From Candidatus Saccharimonadota bacterium (GTDB lineage Bacteria > Patescibacteriota > Saccharimonadia > Saccharimonadales > UBA4665): DNA of 64,000 bases. This document shows, piece after piece, positions 48,598-58,404 of the stretch (its first letter is position 1; each line of letters begins with the position of its first letter). The stretch covers positions 62,001 to 126,000 of the forward strand of contig JAGXIT010000005.1 in assembly GCA_024635495.1 (NCBI GenBank), read 5' to 3'. A program made the position numbers and the translations under genes. The notes beneath the pieces were generated by a model, which made no database searches, was not told where the DNA came from, and saw nothing but the letters and a program-made list of their open reading frames with translations.

Positions 48598-49713
48598 TTA
48601 TTCCCAACGGAAAAGCCGGAAAGCGGCGAGATAAATAATCACAAGCCAGGCCGTAATAATCCCCAGCTGAGGGGCAACCTGTAGCAGTGTCTGCCCTTCG
48701 GTCGCAATAAGCCTTGCCCCGTCAATAACAGGCGTAAGCGGCAGATATGTCGTGATATTTTGGAGCCACTCAGGCATCAGGAAGCGTGGGAAGAACGTAC
48801 CCGAGAGGAACATCATCGGAAACACAATAATGTTTGCTAGTGGTGCTGCCTGGCGCTCATTCTTAGCCCAGCCACCGACCGCCAGGCCAATACCTAGGAT
48901 CATGATGAGGCTCAGGGTCAGGAAGAAGAGCAACGCGAAGAAATTACCGACGACGGTCAGATCGTATACCACAATCGCTACCGTGAACATAAGCCCAATC
49001 GACATCAGTCCAGAAGCGGCATTCCCGAACATAACACTCAGGAAGTACTGCCAAACGCGCAGCGGCGTGGTGTGTAACCGGCGCAAGATACCCTGCTTCT
49101 TAAGCTCGGGAAATACATTGATAGGTCCAAATATACCGGAACCCAAGATAGCAAAACCGAGTAAGCCCGTAAACGTATAGTCGAATGCACTCAACGAACG
49201 TTCATTATTTTGCTCGCTCGCAACCGTAAACGGCGTTTCTGCTTTGGCAAGTTGCGTATTTACCCCTTGAAGTTGAGCCTGTATAACCGTCTTTAGGGTC
49301 TGTGCTGCGCTTTCGTTGTTTTGCGTGTAGTGTACGACGACTTGGCCACTTGGGTTAGTCTGCCCGTCTTTCACCACTCCAAATGTAGCCGGAAGCTCGA
49401 TAGTCGCATCGAGTTCGCTGCGACTCATCTTTTCATTAGCCTGGGCAAACGTCGTAACTTCATCATTCACCTTGAACACATCTGCCTTACTGATTTGCTT
49501 TAGAAAATCATCAGCAAAAGATGTTTTTGACTCATTGATGACAGCAACATTGAACTTCAGATCGTTACCGCCGCTGTTTAGCCCACCGAAGACAAATAGA
49601 AAGATGAGCGGGAATAGAAAGGTGAAAAAGAGTGCAAGCCGATCCCGGAAGAGTCGTTTTAGGTTAACAACGAAGAAAACCCATACTGTTCTGAGTTGTT
49701 GTTTGTGTGTCAT
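48598..49713 (-). CDS. ABC-2 type transporter permease
   Basis: RLFRDRLALFFTFLFPLIFLFVFG... C-terminal TM block. Confidence 0.9.
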   Translation of the reverse strand: MTHKQQLRTVWVFFVVNLKRLFRDRLALFFTFLFPLIFLFVFGGLNSGGNDLKFNVAVINESKTSFADDFLKQISKADVFKVNDEVTTFAQANEKMSRSELDATIELPATFGVVKDGQTNPSGQVVVHYTQNNESAAQTLKTVIQAQLQGVNTQLAKAETPFTVASEQNNERSLSAFDYTFTGLLGFAILGSGIFGPINVFPELKKQGILRRLHTTPLRVWQYFLSVMFGNAASGLMSIGLMFTVAIVVYDLTVVGNFFALLFFLTLSLIMILGIGLAVGGWAKNERQAAPLANIIVFPMMFLSGTFFPRFLMPEWLQNITTYLPLTPVIDGARLIATEGQTLLQVAPQLGIITAWLVIIYLAAFRLFRWE

Positions 49714-49714
49714 A

Positions 49715-50533
49715 TTAACCCCTCAGCTCCTTGCCTGTCATATCGATAAATACATCTTCGAGATTTGCCTGTTCAACGTGCTGCTCCTTAGAGAACCCTC
49801 GTGCGAGAAGTTCTTTGATGAGATTCTTGGGAGTATCGAGGGCGATAATTTTGCCATTGTCCATAATCGCGATGCGATCACACAGCATTTCGGCTTCGTC
49901 CATGTAGTGCGTCGTCAGGATGACGCTTATTCCACGGTCGCGGACATTCTCGATGAGGCGCCATAGATTGCGTCGCGCCTGAGGATCAAGGCCAGTGGTC
50001 GGTTCATCGAGGAAAAAGACTTTTGGGTCATGTACGAGAGCAGCGGTGATACTAAAGCGTTGGCGCTGGCCGCCAGACAGTTGCTCGACATAGCTATCTG
50101 CTTTCTCGCCGAGGTCTACATCATCAAGAAACTTTTTTGGGTCTACTTTGACACCATAGGATGCCGCGAACATCTGGATAAGCTCACTGAGCTTCGTTTT
50201 GTCCTGGAAGCCAGGCGTTTGCGGCTGGACGCCAATCACACCACGGATTTTATACGGGTTCTTGGCAACGTCAACGCCATCAATAACCGCGGTGCCCTCG
50301 TCTATTTCACGAAGCGTCTCAATCATCTCTAGTGTTGTCGTCTTACCGGCACCATTTGGGCCGAGTATGCCAAAGACTTCACCTTTTTTGACCTCGAAAC
50401 TAATGTGGTCTACTGCGAGTTTATCCTCGTAGCGCTTGGTTAGGCCATCTACCTTCAAAACTATTTTGCTCATAAAGCTTACGATAGCACGGTTTTTCAT
50501 AACCGACAACAGGGACAAAATACAAAAAATCAT
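49715..50533 (-). CDS. ABC transporter ATP-binding protein (likely start MSKIVLKVDG)
   Basis: GPNGAGKTT, LSGGQRQR, VFFLDEPTTGLD. Confidence 0.95.
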   Translation of the reverse strand: MIFCILSLLSVMKNRAIVSFMSKIVLKVDGLTKRYEDKLAVDHISFEVKKGEVFGILGPNGAGKTTTLEMIETLREIDEGTAVIDGVDVAKNPYKIRGVIGVQPQTPGFQDKTKLSELIQMFAASYGVKVDPKKFLDDVDLGEKADSYVEQLSGGQRQRFSITAALVHDPKVFFLDEPTTGLDPQARRNLWRLIENVRDRGISVILTTHYMDEAEMLCDRIAIMDNGKIIALDTPKNLIKELLARGFSKEQHVEQANLEDVFIDMTGKELRG

Positions 50534-50536
50534 ATA

Positions 50537-50563
50537 AAAACGCCCGGATAAACCGGGCGTTTT
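50537..50563. terminator. Terminator
   Basis: AAAACGCCCGG-ATAAA-CCGGGCGTTTT. Confidence 0.85.
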
Positions 50564-50583
50564 ACTACAAACTAAGGGCGAGA

Positions 50584-50778
50584 CTAGGCGCGCTTAACTG
50601 TAAGGAAACCGTTGCGTGGGTTTTCGTTTACTACGAAACCTGCTGGAAGCTCGCAAGCCTCTGGGCGGTCATCCTTAGAAAAGTAATAGATAGTCTGCTC
50701 TTTACCGCCACGAAGTGTGACCAGCTTTGAGTTCAAGTGATATGTGACACCCTTCGAGTTAGTGTGTGTGTATGCCAT
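50584..50778 (-). CDS. Small conserved-looking hypothetical protein (64 aa)
   Basis: MAYTHTNSKGVTYHLNSKLVTLRGGKEQTIYYFSKDDRPEACELPAGFVVNENPRNGFLTVKRA; followed by terminator. Confidence 0.65.
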   Translation of the reverse strand: MAYTHTNSKGVTYHLNSKLVTLRGGKEQTIYYFSKDDRPEACELPAGFVVNENPRNGFLTVKRA

Positions 50779-50953
50779 GATTGCGTACTCCCCTCTATAA
50801 CATTAGTTAGTATCACTACCATACATCGCTGTTAATTTATTTGTCAACACTTCTCGTCATACATAAGGGGATAAAACTTCTCCCCTTGATTAGTTACCAT
50901 GGTCTGTATTACACTTATGGTTGTAAAATTATATAAATTCAAAGGTGGAATAA

Positions 50954-51583
50954 ATGGATTTTCGACAATTCGGATCAACCCCTGTTTCAAAGCCCGAAAA
51001 GAGCGAATCAGGCACTGAGGTACCAGTATCATCACAGCAGAGCCCTAGAAGGCCAAGCTTTAAAAGCAATATGCCAAAATGGATCAACATACTCTATGTT
51101 GTAATTTTGTTCGGCATCGCAGCATTACTCATACTCGTCGTAGTCTCTATCATTCGAAGTGATGGAAACAGCAAAGAGTACAGCATGGTCGACAATACAA
51201 AATATCAAGCAGTGTTCCTGAACAACGGTCAGGTCTATTTCGGTAGCATTACTGATCTTTCTGGTGACTACATGAGACTAAATAATGTTTTCTACCTCAC
51301 GCAGACAGCTACAGGCGCAAACACGACCGATGCCAATAGCGACTACACGCTTATTAAGCTCGGATGTCAGCAGATTCACTATCCGTATGATCAAATGGTA
51401 ATCAACCGCACACAGGTCACCTTCTGGGAGAACCTCAATGCTGATGGCAAGGTAACTACAAGCATCGAAGAATTCAAGAAGCAAAATCCAAATGGTCCAG
51501 ACTGTACGCAAGTGACAGATCAGACTCAGGCAAGCACAGGCACTAGTACTCAGGGTGCGACTACTCCTGCAACCAAACAGTAG
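50954..51583 (+). CDS. Hypothetical single-TM protein
   Basis: TM INILYVVILFGIAALLILVVVSI, Thr/Gln-rich tail. Confidence 0.65.
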   Translation: MDFRQFGSTPVSKPEKSESGTEVPVSSQQSPRRPSFKSNMPKWINILYVVILFGIAALLILVVVSIIRSDGNSKEYSMVDNTKYQAVFLNNGQVYFGSITDLSGDYMRLNNVFYLTQTATGANTTDANSDYTLIKLGCQQIHYPYDQMVINRTQVTFWENLNADGKVTTSIEEFKKQNPNGPDCTQVTDQTQASTGTSTQGATTPATKQ

Positions 51584-51600
51584 CTAGATGTTTCTCCATT

Positions 51601-51631
51601 AAAAAACCCGTGGCAAGTCCACGGGTTTTTT
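51601..51631. terminator. Terminator
   Basis: AAAAAACCCGTGG-CAAGT-CCACGGGTTTTTT. Confidence 0.9.
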
Positions 51632-51645
51632 ATATAACCTAGATT

Positions 51646-52245
51646 CTACTGTAAGTACCTGGTAACACCCCATCGGTACAGTGCCGTACCGACGAAGAGC
51701 GCAAAGAATACAATTGCCGCAACAAGGGTTAGTCCCGCTGTGTCAGGTGACCAACGAGGTGAGACGAAATCGAACTTATAGAGGCTGTCAGGGATTGGCG
51801 TCAATTGGATGCCACGCGCAGCCATATAGTTTTGGGTGCAAGAGATTAACTCCTCGGCAGTCGTCGCACCGCTCGCTTTACAGGAGCGCTCTGCGGCACC
51901 GTACAGCTTACCGTTGTTCTCACCGAGTTTCTTCTGCTGAGCCTGCTGGAGGCGCTCGTAGGTGTACTTGAGCTGTATTGGCGGCCGAACGGCATTTGGG
52001 CCTGATGCCAAGCTAGTGTTCATGTGATTAAAAACGTATGAACGCAAATCGTAGAGTGCCCCTTCGACATCGCCAGCATCTTCGTCAGCCTGATAAACTG
52101 TATCGCGTAGTTCTATCATTCGTTCATTGTTGTGCCGCAAAGAGACCAGACTAACACCGCCAAGGATGAGTGCAGTGACAAGAAAATAGACTGGATGAAT
52201 TTTACGTGTGTAGCGCCAGATATGATGTAGTTTTCGTTTATTCAT
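51646..52245 (-). CDS. Hypothetical membrane protein
   Basis: TMs at both ends of a 199-aa ORF. Confidence 0.6.
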   Translation of the reverse strand: MNKRKLHHIWRYTRKIHPVYFLVTALILGGVSLVSLRHNNERMIELRDTVYQADEDAGDVEGALYDLRSYVFNHMNTSLASGPNAVRPPIQLKYTYERLQQAQQKKLGENNGKLYGAAERSCKASGATTAEELISCTQNYMAARGIQLTPIPDSLYKFDFVSPRWSPDTAGLTLVAAIVFFALFVGTALYRWGVTRYLQ

Positions 52246-52323
52246 AATGCCTATGATTATAACAGGCGCCGACTACGTATTCGCTACTTGATAGTTACCG
52301 GCCTATACCTGATACTTATAGCT

Positions 52324-53613
52324 ATGCACATCTATTTTTCTGGCATCGGCGGAACCGGCATTGGGCCACTTGCGTTGGTTGCAAAGCAGCTTGGCTATCA
52401 TGTGTCAGGCTCTGACAAACAAAATTCTTTATATATCGAATATCTGAAAAAACACAATATCCACAATATCACCATCGGCCAAACATACGAATCTATTCAG
52501 GCTACTCACCAACAGCAACCGATTGATATGTTTGTATACTCAAGCGCGGTTGCTATCGAGCAGCCGAATGCGCCTGAATTTCAATTCTGCAAAGAGCACA
52601 GCATCCCGATGAGCAAACGCGACGAATTACTTAATCAAATCCTTCGCGAGAAGGATATCCCATTGATTGCGATAGCGGGCACTCACGGCAAGACGACGAC
52701 CACCGCGATGACCATCTGGTTATTGCAACAGCTCAACATTCCGATTGGCTACATTCTACCTGCAAAAAGTAGCTTCGCCGAGATGGGTGCCTACGAGTCA
52801 GCTGCGAAATATTTCGTCTATGAATGCGATGAATATGATCGTAACTTCTTGCAATTTCACTCTGAAATAAGCCTCATCACCGGTGTTGACTGGGATCACC
52901 CCGACATTTATCCGACCCGAGAAGACTACTATCAAGCGTTCCGAGATTTTATACAACAAAGTCACACCAGCGTACTCTGGCGAAGCGATGTTATACGCTT
53001 GGGTGGCGAAGCCACTCAAGAGGATGTAGTTCTCGATGACGACACTCCAGTGCTCGATGCGATCCAGTTGGTTGGCGCGGTCAATCGCCGCAATGCATGG
53101 CAAGTCGCCCAGGCGATACACCAACTGACTAATCATCCAGTCGATGAATTGCTCGGCCATCTAGAGAAATTCCCGGGAGTTTCACGTCGATTTGAGCAAA
53201 TCGCACCACGTCTTTACTCTGATTATGCCCACACAGCTCCGAAGATAGCCGGTGCATTGCAGCTTGGCCACGAAGTCGCAGCAGACAACCTCGTCGTTGT
53301 CTACGAAGGCCTTCACAACACCAGACAGCATTTCATTCGGGATGATTTGGTGCACTTATTTGACGGTGTCAAAAAGCTCTACATCGTGCCGAGCTATCTC
53401 GCCCGCGAAGACGAATCTCTCGAGCTGCTCACGCCCGAAAAATTACGAGAGCTCCTAAGCAACGAGATACGGGTAAAAACCGAGCCAACAGGGCTTAATG
53501 ATAGTCTCAAGCAAGCTATTCGAGTACATATAGAGCATGGTGATACTGTCCTCTGTCTCACCGCCGGTGGTGGTGGCAGCCTAGATGAGTGGCTACGCGA
53601 ACAGTTTGTCTAG
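52324..53613 (+). CDS. murC: Mur ligase (MurC-like UDP-N-acetylmuramate ligase)
   Basis: MHIYFSGIGGTGIGPLALVAKQLGYHVSGSD...IAGTHGKTTTTAM. Confidence 0.85.
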   Translation: MHIYFSGIGGTGIGPLALVAKQLGYHVSGSDKQNSLYIEYLKKHNIHNITIGQTYESIQATHQQQPIDMFVYSSAVAIEQPNAPEFQFCKEHSIPMSKRDELLNQILREKDIPLIAIAGTHGKTTTTAMTIWLLQQLNIPIGYILPAKSSFAEMGAYESAAKYFVYECDEYDRNFLQFHSEISLITGVDWDHPDIYPTREDYYQAFRDFIQQSHTSVLWRSDVIRLGGEATQEDVVLDDDTPVLDAIQLVGAVNRRNAWQVAQAIHQLTNHPVDELLGHLEKFPGVSRRFEQIAPRLYSDYAHTAPKIAGALQLGHEVAADNLVVVYEGLHNTRQHFIRDDLVHLFDGVKKLYIVPSYLAREDESLELLTPEKLRELLSNEIRVKTEPTGLNDSLKQAIRVHIEHGDTVLCLTAGGGGSLDEWLREQFV

Positions 53614-53633
53614 TTTGGTAGTGTCTTTCGGCC

Positions 53634-54845
53634 TCATGATTTCGAGTCGAGCGCAGGAAAACGTTCGCTTCTTATCATCAATGCAGCAGCTGCGGCGATC
53701 GCGAAGCCGATGATAAGCACCGTCTTGTCCCCTATGCTGGTGGCGAGAATAGTCAGAATCCACCAGATTGAGGCACGGCTGAGATTACCGAAAACCTCAA
53801 GCGCAGTGACGTACTCGGTTCGTAAATTTTTCAACTCATCTGGTCGTCCATAAAAACCCTTGAGATACGGTAGCCGATACCCGGTCGAGGTTATTTCATA
53901 GGTAACATTCGTCAGAAAAGCTGGCCAGAGCGAACCAACGAATGGGCGAAGCATATGCAGACCAGCCGTGGTTACACTCGAAATTCGCAGTAGTCGACGG
54001 CTTCGTTTTTTGTCAATAAATTTTCCGATAACGTGCGCAGTTATGATTGATGCGATAACTGACACAGAGGAGATTGCGCCAAGCTTCGCGTAGACACTAC
54101 CCGATAGCGCAAAGAGCGCTATATACAGAGACCATATATTTAATGACAAACTATTTTCGATACTCAGGCCAAAATAGGAGGTAAAATCTCGTTTTAGTCG
54201 GTGAAACGGTAATCGGTGAAAATCTAGTCGAAAGTGAATCTTTACTGGTTCTGCCGTACGAAACAGTGGCCAAAGGCTGGCTATCAAGATGACCGATGCG
54301 ATGATAAATATATACCGTGGACCGAGCAAAGTACCAGCTACACCTCCTATCAGTGGCCCAGCGATTGCGGCAATCTTCTGGAATATCTGCATATTACTCA
54401 GTTCTTTACCGACATGCACAATGTGCTTTATCTTCGAGAATTCAACGTGATAGGCGATGAAGTAAAAGCTGCTCGAAATACCAATCATCATGCCGATAGA
54501 CCACAATGGCCAATGGTACTCCGGTAGAGTCAGCAATAGCGACGAGGCTATAATCTGTGCAAAACAAGCCACAATCATAGAGTGTTTTGGGCCGAAGCGA
54601 GCGACAAAATAGCTCGCCAATACGTCGGTGATAACCCTGACTGAAAATATGATGCCAAAAAAGGCAAAAATCATATACAGCGGAAAGCCTTCTTGATAGA
54701 GGTAGAATGGGATGAATACCATCAATACGCTCACAGCAAATACGCGCAACATCGTACTAATATACAACTCCGTTAGCTCATTAAATCCAGCGTCTCGCCA
54801 GAAGTGTCGGCGTCTAAGGATACGTTCAAGGGCTTTTTTTATCAT
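53634..54845 (-). CDS. MFS transporter
   Basis: ~12 TM segments, MFS-like. Confidence 0.75.
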   Translation of the reverse strand: MIKKALERILRRRHFWRDAGFNELTELYISTMLRVFAVSVLMVFIPFYLYQEGFPLYMIFAFFGIIFSVRVITDVLASYFVARFGPKHSMIVACFAQIIASSLLLTLPEYHWPLWSIGMMIGISSSFYFIAYHVEFSKIKHIVHVGKELSNMQIFQKIAAIAGPLIGGVAGTLLGPRYIFIIASVILIASLWPLFRTAEPVKIHFRLDFHRLPFHRLKRDFTSYFGLSIENSLSLNIWSLYIALFALSGSVYAKLGAISSVSVIASIITAHVIGKFIDKKRSRRLLRISSVTTAGLHMLRPFVGSLWPAFLTNVTYEITSTGYRLPYLKGFYGRPDELKNLRTEYVTALEVFGNLSRASIWWILTILATSIGDKTVLIIGFAIAAAAALMIRSERFPALDSKS

Positions 54846-54908
54846 ATTTGTGTTGCTTTATTCAGGCTAACTATAGCACATGTCCGACCTAAATTGCTGC
54901 CCTTCAGC

Positions 54909-56378
54909 CTATCGTATGACTACAAAAAGCCCGACTACCAAGACTATCAACACCACTAGCCACACAACCGTGGCGAGCGGAGTACTCGGCGGCGTTGTTA
55001 TGGTCTGGAATGCAGACTTCTTAGTAGATGTTGGCTTCACTGCGTCCTGCTCGATGTCAGTAGTAGCAGACCCGGGTGTGTATTCTTGGCCTTCTGCATC
55101 ATGCTGATCTTGGATTGCGGCGGCAACAAGCGCAACTTCTCCCGCAGTCTCGTTCACTGGTTGTCTCGGGGCTGACTCGTGCTTCCGTTCCTGGTAATAT
55201 TCATGTCCATATTCTATGCTGCCGTTCTCGACCGCCTTACCCTGCTTGTCGACTTCTATAGAATGCCAAGCGCTTTGCTCGACATGATGGTCCTTCGGAA
55301 TGTGCAATTGTTCTTGCCCCGATTCGACTTCTGGTAGTTGCTGCGGCGCCTCTTTGGCCTTTTTTTCCTTTTCGGCAGTAGCTTGAGCCAGCTGTTGCTC
55401 ACGTTTGGTTTGTTCGTGTGCTGCTACTTCGCGCTCTTGCGCTTTACGTGCCGTAGCATAATCTTGCTCAAGTCGTTCGACACGTTTTTCTTGATTTATC
55501 TGCTCTTTTTTGTATTGTTTTTCGCGCTTTTTCTCGCGCCGTTTATGGCGGAAATGCTCGATACCACCACCGAGAAGCAGGCCTGAAAAAACCCCTTCTC
55601 GACGACCCCTCTGTCGCTCACTCCAAGCAGCATCTTCAGCTATTTTGCGTATACTCTCTGGCTGTGGTGCAGGTAGCGATGTTTCTTGTGAAGGTGCATG
55701 GGCTGGAGGTGAATTGTACGTCGGTGGCTGGAATTCATTGTGTCGAGGATTGGGCACAGAAGGGAACGAGGGCAACGTATCGCCAGTACTAGTTTCTGGA
55801 GTGCGTTCAGGCACAGGAATTGGTGGTGGCGTAAATTCATGAGCAGCCTCACTCGTCGCACGAATCGGCTCAGTTTCGTCAGTCTCAGGTAGTATCTCCA
55901 TGATAGCTGGCGCTGATTCATAGACATCATCCGCTATTTCAAGGGCCTGGTCTATGATTTCCTCATCGCGAGCCTCAGGCACTTGCTCTACTTCGTGAAG
56001 AGAGATTTCCTGCCCCACCGAAAGATCTTCTGCTATGCTTTGGACGTATTGATCCTCTAGCGTTTCTTGAAATTCTACTGGCGTTTCAGCTGTCGACTCA
56101 TCTTCGTTAGATTCTTCGACACTACTCTCTTCATTGCCCTGTGCTTGCCCCTGCTCTTCTGTTTTTTCTGGTCCGGACGTTAGTTTTTCTAGCAGTGTCT
56201 GCTCAGATATCACTTCTGCAGATTTCTCTTTGGGCAGTTCGATTGTTGGCTTTTCTGACTCAGGACGGCTAATCGGCAATGGGACGTTTAACTTCTTGCG
56301 GGTGCGTTTCGACTTACCGTCTTTATTTTCGGAATCATCGTTTTCGAAGTCGTCATGAAAGTTAGGGCCTTTTTCCAT
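54909..56378 (-). CDS. Acidic/Pro-rich, coiled-coil tail-anchored hypothetical protein
   Basis: C-terminal TM TVVWLVVLIVLVVGLFVVIR; long charged repeats. Confidence 0.6.
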   Translation of the reverse strand: MEKGPNFHDDFENDDSENKDGKSKRTRKKLNVPLPISRPESEKPTIELPKEKSAEVISEQTLLEKLTSGPEKTEEQGQAQGNEESSVEESNEDESTAETPVEFQETLEDQYVQSIAEDLSVGQEISLHEVEQVPEARDEEIIDQALEIADDVYESAPAIMEILPETDETEPIRATSEAAHEFTPPPIPVPERTPETSTGDTLPSFPSVPNPRHNEFQPPTYNSPPAHAPSQETSLPAPQPESIRKIAEDAAWSERQRGRREGVFSGLLLGGGIEHFRHKRREKKREKQYKKEQINQEKRVERLEQDYATARKAQEREVAAHEQTKREQQLAQATAEKEKKAKEAPQQLPEVESGQEQLHIPKDHHVEQSAWHSIEVDKQGKAVENGSIEYGHEYYQERKHESAPRQPVNETAGEVALVAAAIQDQHDAEGQEYTPGSATTDIEQDAVKPTSTKKSAFQTITTPPSTPLATVVWLVVLIVLVVGLFVVIR

Positions 56379-56425
56379 TACCTATATAATAAAATTTTTC
56401 CGGCTAGATAGCCATGCTCTAGTCG

Positions 56426-57019
56426 TTATGATGTGATTTTACCTGTCTCGTCTATGTCGATGGCACCCCGACGAACTATCTCAATTGCATCGTCAATCAC
56501 CCGGATGATTGTAGAAGCAGGGCGCTCGGCGAGCGAACCACCATCAACATAGAAATCGATAGCGTTACCGAAAGAAGCTTGGGCCTGCTCAAGCGTTTCT
56601 GCCACCGGTGCACCAGGTAGATTTGCACTCGTGGTCATTAGCGGGCCAGCTGTCGTTAGAAAGCGCCCCAACGGCTTGTCTGCTGGTATTCGCACGGCAA
56701 GTGAGTGCAAGCCCATATGTAGATAGCTGAGCTCATCGCCACACGGGATGATAATGCTGAGTGGATTCGGCCAATAGTGCTCGACTGCTGATAAATAACG
56801 CTTCTTCATACCCAGTTCCGTGAGTTGGACAATCGAAGCAGCCAGCACAGTGCCCGGTTGGTTGCTACGTGGTTTGATAGTAAATAGTCGCTCGACTGCT
56901 TCTGGACTACCAGCCGAACATACCAAGCCGTACACCGTATCGGTGGGCAGTACACCTACCGCGCCATTTTTGACGAGCGACAACAACTTTTTATCTTCGA
57001 GAGACTGAAATACTTGCAT
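56426..57019 (-). CDS. Threonylcarbamoyl-AMP synthase (YrdC/Sua5 family)
   Basis: GAVGVLPTDTVYGLVCSAGSPEAVERLFTIKPR...MTTSANLPGAPVAET. Confidence 0.92.
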   Translation of the reverse strand: MQVFQSLEDKKLLSLVKNGAVGVLPTDTVYGLVCSAGSPEAVERLFTIKPRSNQPGTVLAASIVQLTELGMKKRYLSAVEHYWPNPLSIIIPCGDELSYLHMGLHSLAVRIPADKPLGRFLTTAGPLMTTSANLPGAPVAETLEQAQASFGNAIDFYVDGGSLAERPASTIIRVIDDAIEIVRRGAIDIDETGKITS

Positions 57020-57020
57020 G

Positions 57021-57533
57021 CTATCCCTTGAGATACACGTAGGTTGCCGCAGCAGAAAGTACTATGAATACTATAACAGCGAATACGATGACGCCGACTG
57101 GAGTGGTGCTCTGTGATTTTTCTTTCGGTGGTTTAGCCGGAGCTGACTTTTTGGCCTCAGCAGGCTTGGTAGCTTTTTGGCTAGCTTCAGTTGCGGGCGC
57201 TGGGGTTGGTGATGGCTGTTCGGCTGTAGCAGCCGGCTCTTTTTGAACAGGCGCTTCTACGTTGGCTTGATCTGAAGCTTGAGATTCATCCTGCGCCGGT
57301 GGCGGCACAATGTCCATCACTGGTTCTTGGATTGGATTAGCGTTTGGTGCTTCGGGGTTTGCTGGCAACTCTTGAGGTACTGGAGACTCCGGAGCTTGCG
57401 TAGGTACAGGCTGTTCCGTAGCTTGCACATCGGGCAGTACGGGGTCAACTGATGGCGCTTGGAGCTCTGCGTCGGGGCTATTCGCTGGCGCTTGTGGCTC
57501 ACTTGGTTGTGGGGGCTTGATATCGTTATCCAT
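57021..57533 (-). CDS. Pro/Ala-rich tail-anchored hypothetical protein
   Basis: C-terminal TM TTPVGVIVFAVIVFIVLSAAATYVYL. Confidence 0.55.
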   Translation of the reverse strand: MDNDIKPPQPSEPQAPANSPDAELQAPSVDPVLPDVQATEQPVPTQAPESPVPQELPANPEAPNANPIQEPVMDIVPPPAQDESQASDQANVEAPVQKEPAATAEQPSPTPAPATEASQKATKPAEAKKSAPAKPPKEKSQSTTPVGVIVFAVIVFIVLSAAATYVYLKG

Positions 57534-57550
57534 TGCTAGCTATTATACCA

Positions 57551-58375
57551 TTAGGCTAACGTATAGTTCTGCCCTTTTGAGGAGATAAGCCCTTCTGTCG
57601 TCAGCTCACCGAGTACAACAGTGATCCGCTCGTCATCTATCTCTTGGCGTAGCTCTGACTTAGTGCGGGGTTTTTCGGCCAAGAGCTTGATTATTTTACC
57701 TCTGACTTGCCGCCTTGAGCCTTCAAATTTTGATTGCTTTGCATAGTGCTTACTCTGCGAGTTGTTACGCACCTGTGTCTTGAGCCATGAACCATAATCC
57801 ATCAATGCCCAGTAAAATTCACGGGGCTGCTCACGGTCAAGCGTCTCGGCGAGTATAGCTTCGATAGCAGCATCAGGCACTTCAGCCGCATCGGCAAAAA
57901 AGTGATGCAAATAGACAGTACGGATATTGGTTTCGATAAAGACGACTGGCTGATTGAAGACATAGGCGAGTATCGCGCCAGCTGTGTTTTTGCCAATCCC
58001 GGGTAACGCTACGAGTTCTGGAATATTTTGCGGAAATCCCGTCTCGGCAATGCTGCGAGCGGCTTGCCAAAGAAACTTGGCTCTGCGGTTATAGCCAAGC
58101 CCTTGCCACTGCGTCAATACCGCGCCAAGCTCGACGGCCGCGAGCGTTTTTGCGTCAGGAAAACGTCCGAGAAACGCCTCATATTTTAGCACTACCCTAC
58201 CGACTTGCGTTTGCTGGAGCATCAGCTCACTGACCATCACTTTGTATGGGTCAAATGAGCCGTCTTGCTCAGATTGTCGCCACGGCAAATCATCTCGCCC
58301 AAGTGCGGCATACTGTTTCCAAAGCGTCTCAAGAAATAGTTGTTTTTGACTCGTAGATAACTCTGGCAGGTTCAC
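57551..58375 (-). CDS. MutY-like HhH-GPD DNA glycosylase lacking the Fe-S cluster cysteines
   Basis: LPWR...PYKVMVSELMLQQTQVGRV...LPGIGKNTAGAILAY; no cysteine in the protein. Confidence 0.88.
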   Translation of the reverse strand: MNLPELSTSQKQLFLETLWKQYAALGRDDLPWRQSEQDGSFDPYKVMVSELMLQQTQVGRVVLKYEAFLGRFPDAKTLAAVELGAVLTQWQGLGYNRRAKFLWQAARSIAETGFPQNIPELVALPGIGKNTAGAILAYVFNQPVVFIETNIRTVYLHHFFADAAEVPDAAIEAILAETLDREQPREFYWALMDYGSWLKTQVRNNSQSKHYAKQSKFEGSRRQVRGKIIKLLAEKPRTKSELRQEIDDERITVVLGELTTEGLISSKGQNYTLA

Positions 58376-58404
58376 GTCTTCATCTTAACATTTGAAGGGT
58401 TACC

